From: Prevotella sp. UBA6447 | GTDB taxonomy: Bacteria; Bacteroidota; Bacteroidia; Bacteroidales; Bacteroidaceae | Direction: 5' to 3' | DNA length: 9,999 bases | Assembly (NCBI GenBank): GCA_002437115.1 | Contig: DJOD01000016.1 | Span: 58,162 to 68,160 of the forward strand | In this document: one piece after another, positions 7,367-9,999 of the stretch | Numbering within the stretch: position 1 is the stretch's first letter | Layout: each line of letters opens with the position of its first letter | Program-made: the position numbers and the translations under genes | Notes under the pieces: model-generated | Told to the model about the DNA's origin: nothing | The model's database searches: none | The model's input: only the letters and a program-made list of their open reading frames with translations

Positions 7367-8604
7367 CTTTTCTCTTCCAGCAGGCGAAAGTTTCCAGCAG
7401 ACAGTTGGCCACTATGGCCGACATAGAGCGCAATGCCATCCTCCGAGAGGTGGCTGACTCGATAGAATGTCATGCCGATGAACTTCTCGCGGCCAACGCC
7501 AAGGACCTTTCTTCCATGGATTGCCGCAATTCCCTTTATGACCGTCTGATGCTTACTCGCGACCGCCTTGTGGCCATCGCCGCCGACATGCGTCATGTGG
7601 CAGGCTTGCCGTCGCCCTTGGGGCGCACGAGCCATGAGCACACGCTTGGCAATGGGTTGCGCCTTCATAGGGTGAGTGTGCCTTTTGGAGTCATAGGCGT
7701 TGTTTATGAGGCGCGCCCCAATGTCACATTCGATGTGTTCTCGCTCTGCTTTAAGAGTGGTAACGCGTGCGTGCTGAAAGGGGGCCACGACGCTGCGGTC
7801 ACAAACAGGGCGGCCATCGACTTGATACACCAGGTGATGGAGAGGCATGGCGTGGACATCCATGCGGCGGTGCTCTTGCCCGCCACCCACGAGGCCACGA
7901 GCGAGATGCTCTCGGCCGTGGGTTACATAGACCTCTGCATTCCGCGTGGTGGCCGTCGGCTAATCGACTTTGTTCGCGATACGGCGCGCGTGCCGGTCAT
8001 AGAGACGGGGGCAGGTGTGGTTAACACTTACTTTGACAAAGCTGGAGACCTGCGCAAGGGACGCGCCATCGTGCTTAATGCCAAGACTCGCCGTGTGTCG
8101 GTTTGCAATGCCTTGGATTGCTTGGTGGTGCATGAACGGCGCTTACCCGACCTTCCTGTGCTTGTGGAGCCCTTGGCTGGCAAGCAGGTGGTGCTCTATG
8201 CTGACCCTGAGGCTTATGCCCAGTTGGAGGGACACTATCCTGCGGGCCTCTTGTGTGAGGCCACACCAGAATCGTATGGCACCGAGTATATGGACTATAA
8301 ACTCACGGTATGCGCGGTGCCCAGCATTGAAGCGGCCATCGGGCACATTGCCCGTTACGGGTCGGGTCACAGCGAGAGCATCATCACAGAGGACGAGGCT
8401 GCTGCACGCCTGTTTCAGACGCAGGTGGATGCAGCGTGCGTCTATTGGAACGCCCCCACATCGTTCACCGACGGTGCCCAGTTTGGCTTGGGCGCCGAGA
8501 TAGGCATCTCCACCCAGAAGCTGGGGCCGAGAGGACCCATGGGCTTTGAGGAAATGTGCACCTACAAATGGATTGTGGAAGGTGACGGGCAGACGCGCCC
8601 TTGA
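7357..8604 (+). CDS. proA: Gamma-glutamyl phosphate reductase (glutamate-5-semialdehyde dehydrogenase)
   Basis: ProA reduces gamma-glutamyl phosphate with NADPH to glutamate-5-semialdehyde, which cyclises to pyrroline-5-carboxylate for ProC. The 415-residue length is normal for this aldehyde-dehydrogenase-fold enzyme. Landmarks are PFGVIGVVYEARPNVTFDV (about 109-127), KSGNACVLKGG, the catalytic Cys250 in NAKTRRVSVCNALD, and a C-terminus with FTDGAQFGLGAEIGISTQK and RGPMGFEEMCTYKW. One oddity is GAGVVNTY at 218-225: most ProA proteins I recall have a Cys-His pair where this one has Val222-Asn223. The catalytic Cys is a different residue and is present, so activity is expected. The ATG at 7357 lies inside the end of proB. 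A 59-base gap separates the stop from argF'; I found no convincing promoter in it. Confidence 0.95.
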   Translation: MSLTFLFQQAKVSSRQLATMADIERNAILREVADSIECHADELLAANAKDLSSMDCRNSLYDRLMLTRDRLVAIAADMRHVAGLPSPLGRTSHEHTLGNGLRLHRVSVPFGVIGVVYEARPNVTFDVFSLCFKSGNACVLKGGHDAAVTNRAAIDLIHQVMERHGVDIHAAVLLPATHEATSEMLSAVGYIDLCIPRGGRRLIDFVRDTARVPVIETGAGVVNTYFDKAGDLRKGRAIVLNAKTRRVSVCNALDCLVVHERRLPDLPVLVEPLAGKQVVLYADPEAYAQLEGHYPAGLLCEATPESYGTEYMDYKLTVCAVPSIEAAIGHIARYGSGHSESIITEDEAAARLFQTQVDAACVYWNAPTSFTDGAQFGLGAEIGISTQKLGPRGPMGFEEMCTYKWIVEGDGQTRP

Positions 8605-8663
8605 GGGCGATGGCTGATGCCAAGGAAAAAATTTACGATTAACAACAAATATCAAGAAAGACC

Positions 8664-9626
8664 ATGAAGAGCTTTTTTAACGTGCAAGATATCGGCCCGC
8701 TCAACCAGGCGCTGGCCGAGGCTTTGGAAGTGAAGCGTGACCGCTTCAAGTATCAGCAGTTGGGCAAGAACAAGACCTTGCTGATGATCTTCATCAACAA
8801 CTCATTGCGTACGCGCCTTTCCACGCAAAAGGCTGCCATGAACCTCGGCATGAATGTTATTGTGCTCGACGTGAACGCTGGAGCCTGGAAGCTGGAGACA
8901 GAGCGTGGTGTCATTATGGATGGCGACAAGAGTGAGCACCTCTTGGAGGCTATACCTGTTATGGGTTGCTATTGCGACGTCATCGCCGTGCGATCATTTG
9001 CGGGCTTGAGCGATCGTGAGTACGATTATGCTGAGACCATCGTCAACCAGTTTGTGAAGTATTCGGGCCGTCCAGTGGTGGCAATGGAGACCGCCACCGT
9101 CCACCCCTTGCAGGCCTTTGCCGACCTCATCACCATCGAGGAGCACAAGAAAAAGGAACGGCCCAAGGTGGTGCTGACCTGGGCTCCCCATTGCCGTGCT
9201 CTTCCGCAGGCCGTTCCCAACTCGTTTGCCGAGTGGATGACGGCTGCTGATGTCGACTTCGTCGTCACCCAACCAGAGGGCTATGAGCTCGATTCTAAGT
9301 TCACCAAGGGCGCCTTGGTGGAGTACGACCAGCATAAGGCGTTGGAGGGAGCCGATTTTGTTTATGCCAAGAATTGGAGCTGTCCGGGTGTGACGCGCCC
9401 CGACGATTACGGAAAGATTCTTTCGAAAGATCCCTCGTGGACCATTGACAGTGAGCATATGAGCTGGACCAACGATGGTTACTTCATGCACTGTTTGCCC
9501 GTGCGGCGTGGTCTGATAGTCACTGACGAAGTCATCGAAAGCGACCACAGCCTGGTTATTCCCGAGGCTGCCAACCGCGAGATAAGTGCTGAAGTAGTGC
9601 TCAAGCGTGTGCTTGAGAGCCTTTGA
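8664..9626 (+). CDS. argF': N-acylornithine carbamoyltransferase, probably N-succinylornithine-specific
   Basis: This enzyme carbamoylates an N-acylated ornithine to N-acylcitrulline, replacing the classical ArgF step on free ornithine. The 320-residue protein resembles remembered Bacteroides fragilis N-succinylornithine transcarbamylase nearly end to end. Carbamoyl-phosphate binding is shown by SLRTR (47-51), His147-Pro-Leu-Gln150 and HCLPVRR (276-282). GAWKLETERGV around Trp75 belongs to the acylornithine-specific loop absent from ordinary ornithine transcarbamylases. Published work shows that Glu92 of the Xanthomonas acetylornithine enzyme sets substrate choice: changing it to Pro, Ser, Val or Ala gives succinylornithine activity, and Pro90 is the B. 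fragilis equivalent. Here the aligned residue is Ser90 in GDKSEH. Succinyl specificity is therefore the best inference. The ATG at 8664 matches the family N-terminus. It is the last recognised gene of the cluster. Confidence 0.94.
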   Translation: MKSFFNVQDIGPLNQALAEALEVKRDRFKYQQLGKNKTLLMIFINNSLRTRLSTQKAAMNLGMNVIVLDVNAGAWKLETERGVIMDGDKSEHLLEAIPVMGCYCDVIAVRSFAGLSDREYDYAETIVNQFVKYSGRPVVAMETATVHPLQAFADLITIEEHKKKERPKVVLTWAPHCRALPQAVPNSFAEWMTAADVDFVVTQPEGYELDSKFTKGALVEYDQHKALEGADFVYAKNWSCPGVTRPDDYGKILSKDPSWTIDSEHMSWTNDGYFMHCLPVRRGLIVTDEVIESDHSLVIPEAANREISAEVVLKRVLESL

Positions 9627-9659
9627 GCAAGGTAGGTGGCCTTTGCGCGTCCTCATAAG

Positions 9660-9685
9660 ATGGTGCGACTGCCATATTCTTTTTT
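9660..9685 (+). terminator. Candidate terminator after argF'
   Basis: ATGG (9660-9663) pairs with CCAT (9672-9675), with two possible G-U pairs inside, and is followed by ATTC and a run of six T residues (9680-9685). It lies 34 bases after the argF' stop, where the operon would end. The T tract is good but the stem is short, so the call is tentative. Confidence 0.35.
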
Positions 9686-9707
9686 CATTCCATTTGTGTG
9701 GATATGT

Positions 9708-9730
9708 AACCTATTGAAATCCAATAGGTT
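9708..9730. repeat. Perfect 9-bp inverted repeat downstream of argF'
   Basis: AACCTATTG (9708-9716) and CAATAGGTT (9722-9730) are exact reverse complements around a 5-base loop. No T tract follows on either strand, so it is not a standard intrinsic terminator. It may be a protein-binding dyad, an RNA 3'-end structure or the edge of a small repeat element. Confidence 0.5.
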
Positions 9731-9743
9731 GTAGAAAGTGAGA

Positions 9744-9827
9744 AATAATAGTTTAAATTTTTAAAATTTAAGCTGTTATTTCTCGAATTTAAGCTATTAT
9801 TTTGCAAATATTAGCTATTATTTTTCA
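9744..9827. repeat. Four tandem 21-bp AT-rich direct repeats
   Basis: Three clear copies run head to tail at 9765-9785, 9786-9806 and 9807-9827. They share AATttaAGCT followed by (A/G)TTATTT and a variable four-base end. A degenerate fourth copy at 9744-9764 matches copy 3 at 15 of 21 positions. The period is exactly 21 bases, two helical turns, so any protein reading the AGCTATTATTT core would bind on one face of the DNA. There are no spacers, so it is not a CRISPR. Function unknown. Confidence 0.65.
9750..9774. repeat. AT-rich inverted repeat inside the direct-repeat array
   Basis: TTAAATTTT (9753-9761) and AAAATTTAA (9763-9771) are perfect reverse complements around T9762. Pairing continues outward through one G-U type position to AG (9750-9751) and CT (9773-9774). 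It spans the junction between the degenerate first repeat and the second. A dyad with a one-base centre suits a dimeric DNA-binding protein, but such sequence also arises easily in DNA this AT-rich. Confidence 0.4.
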
Positions 9828-9999
9828 AGATATGATGTTGCTTGTGAGAGCGATAGCCTTCTGTGCCCATACGGTTCGATGTTTGTCACGATGTCTTCAA
9901 GGTCCAAACTCATGAGTTTGGGCTGTCTGGCTTGAGCTGATGGAGGCAGAAATGACTTGAGAAACCATGGCGGGCGGGAGAAAGACAATTGTCTTTCTC
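9818..9999 (-). CDS. Possible 3' end of a convergent gene, unrecognised
   Basis: Reading the minus strand from the window edge, one frame stays open for 59 codons and ends with TAA at 9818-9820. The predicted end includes MSLDLEDIVTNIEPYGHRR and then LSLSQATSYLEK; the Met in this stretch is codon 29 of the visible part, so the frame may start either there or beyond the window. I recognise no family. Codon choice (AGA, AGG, CTA, TCA) differs from the neighbouring biosynthetic genes, and both perfect palindromes of this region lie inside the frame. It could be the tail of a real convergent gene, a decayed fragment or chance; an open frame of this length in one of six frames is not rare. Confidence 0.3.
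   Translation of the reverse strand, partial: ERQLSFSRPPWFLKSFLPPSAQARQPKLMSLDLEDIVTNIEPYGHRRLSLSQATSYLEK
9904..9921. repeat. Perfect 18-bp palindrome
   Basis: CCAAACTCA (9904-9912) is followed directly by its exact reverse complement TGAGTTTGG (9913-9921), with no spacer. One more G-C pair and a G-U pair (9902-9903 with 9922-9923) could extend it as RNA. The lack of a loop favours a DNA-level dyad, such as an operator or recombination site, over an RNA hairpin. No target gene is identified. Confidence 0.5.
9978..9999. repeat. Perfect 22-bp palindrome at the window edge
   Basis: GAGAAAGACAA (9978-9988) is followed without spacer by TTGTCTTTCTC (9989-9999), its exact reverse complement. The dyad reaches the last base of the window, so it may continue: the left flank is CGGGCGG, and a matching CCGCCCG to the right would make it much longer. 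It may be the centre of a terminator-like structure, an operator, or the tip of a larger inverted-repeat element. Confidence 0.55.

Noticed and set aside
8605..8663. Separate promoter for argF'
   Set aside because: No pair of TTG and TAnnTTTG elements with acceptable spacing could be found; the gap is short enough for read-through from proA.
8664..9626. Classical ornithine carbamoyltransferase (ArgF/ArgI)
   Set aside because: The SLRTR motif, the GAWKLETERGV loop and end-to-end resemblance to the B. fragilis enzyme place it in the N-acylornithine branch.
9744..9827. CRISPR array
   Set aside because: The 21-bp units are directly adjacent with no unique spacers, and no cas gene is present.
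9832..9915. Small plus-strand frame of 27 codons after the repeats
   Set aside because: It is short and shows no recognisable features or credible start context, and a longer open frame runs on the opposite strand.

Overview
The window is a tightly packed, single-strand (+) block of arginine and proline biosynthesis genes from a Bacteroidota genome, most likely a Prevotellaceae member. The assignment rests on three things seen here: protein sequences that resemble remembered Bacteroides/Prevotella homologues over their full length, a transcarbamylase of the ArgF' (N-acylornithine) type instead of classical ornithine carbamoyltransferase, and translation starts without strong Shine-Dalgarno sequences plus one promoter-like site of the Bacteroidota type (TTG / TAnnTTTG).

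Layout: 1-962 is the 3' four-fifths of argG. It is followed by a 64-residue PspC-domain membrane protein (984-1178), argC (1194-2198), a 114-base gap with three consecutive hairpins, argD (2313-3455) and proC (3452-4228, a 4-base overlap with argD). A promoter-like site then precedes an XRE-cupin regulator (4305-4862) and an AMP-forming acyl-CoA synthetase (4882-6555). These are followed by proB (6584-7366, lacking the PUA domain), proA (7357-8604, a 10-base overlap with proB) and argF' (8664-9626). From 9627 to the end there is no recognised gene. This stretch holds a weak terminator-like structure, a 9-bp-stem hairpin, an AT-rich array of four 21-bp direct repeats, two perfect palindromes (18 bp and 22 bp, the latter at the window edge), and possibly the 3' end of a convergent minus-strand gene.

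How the genes work together: ProB, ProA and ProC make up the complete glutamate-to-proline route. ArgC, ArgD, ArgF' and ArgG supply four steps of the arginine route with N-acylated intermediates: acylglutamyl phosphate to semialdehyde, to acylornithine, to acylcitrulline, and, after deacylation elsewhere, citrulline to argininosuccinate. ArgF' residue 90 is Ser where Bacteroides fragilis N-succinylornithine transcarbamylase has Pro and Xanthomonas N-acetylornithine transcarbamylase has Glu, so the pathway probably runs on succinylated intermediates. The acylglutamate synthase, the kinase (ArgB), the deacylase (ArgE-like) and ArgH are not in the window. The XRE-cupin/acyl-CoA synthetase pair and the PspC protein have no obvious step in either pathway. 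I see no defence system, CRISPR array, RNA gene or intact mobile element.
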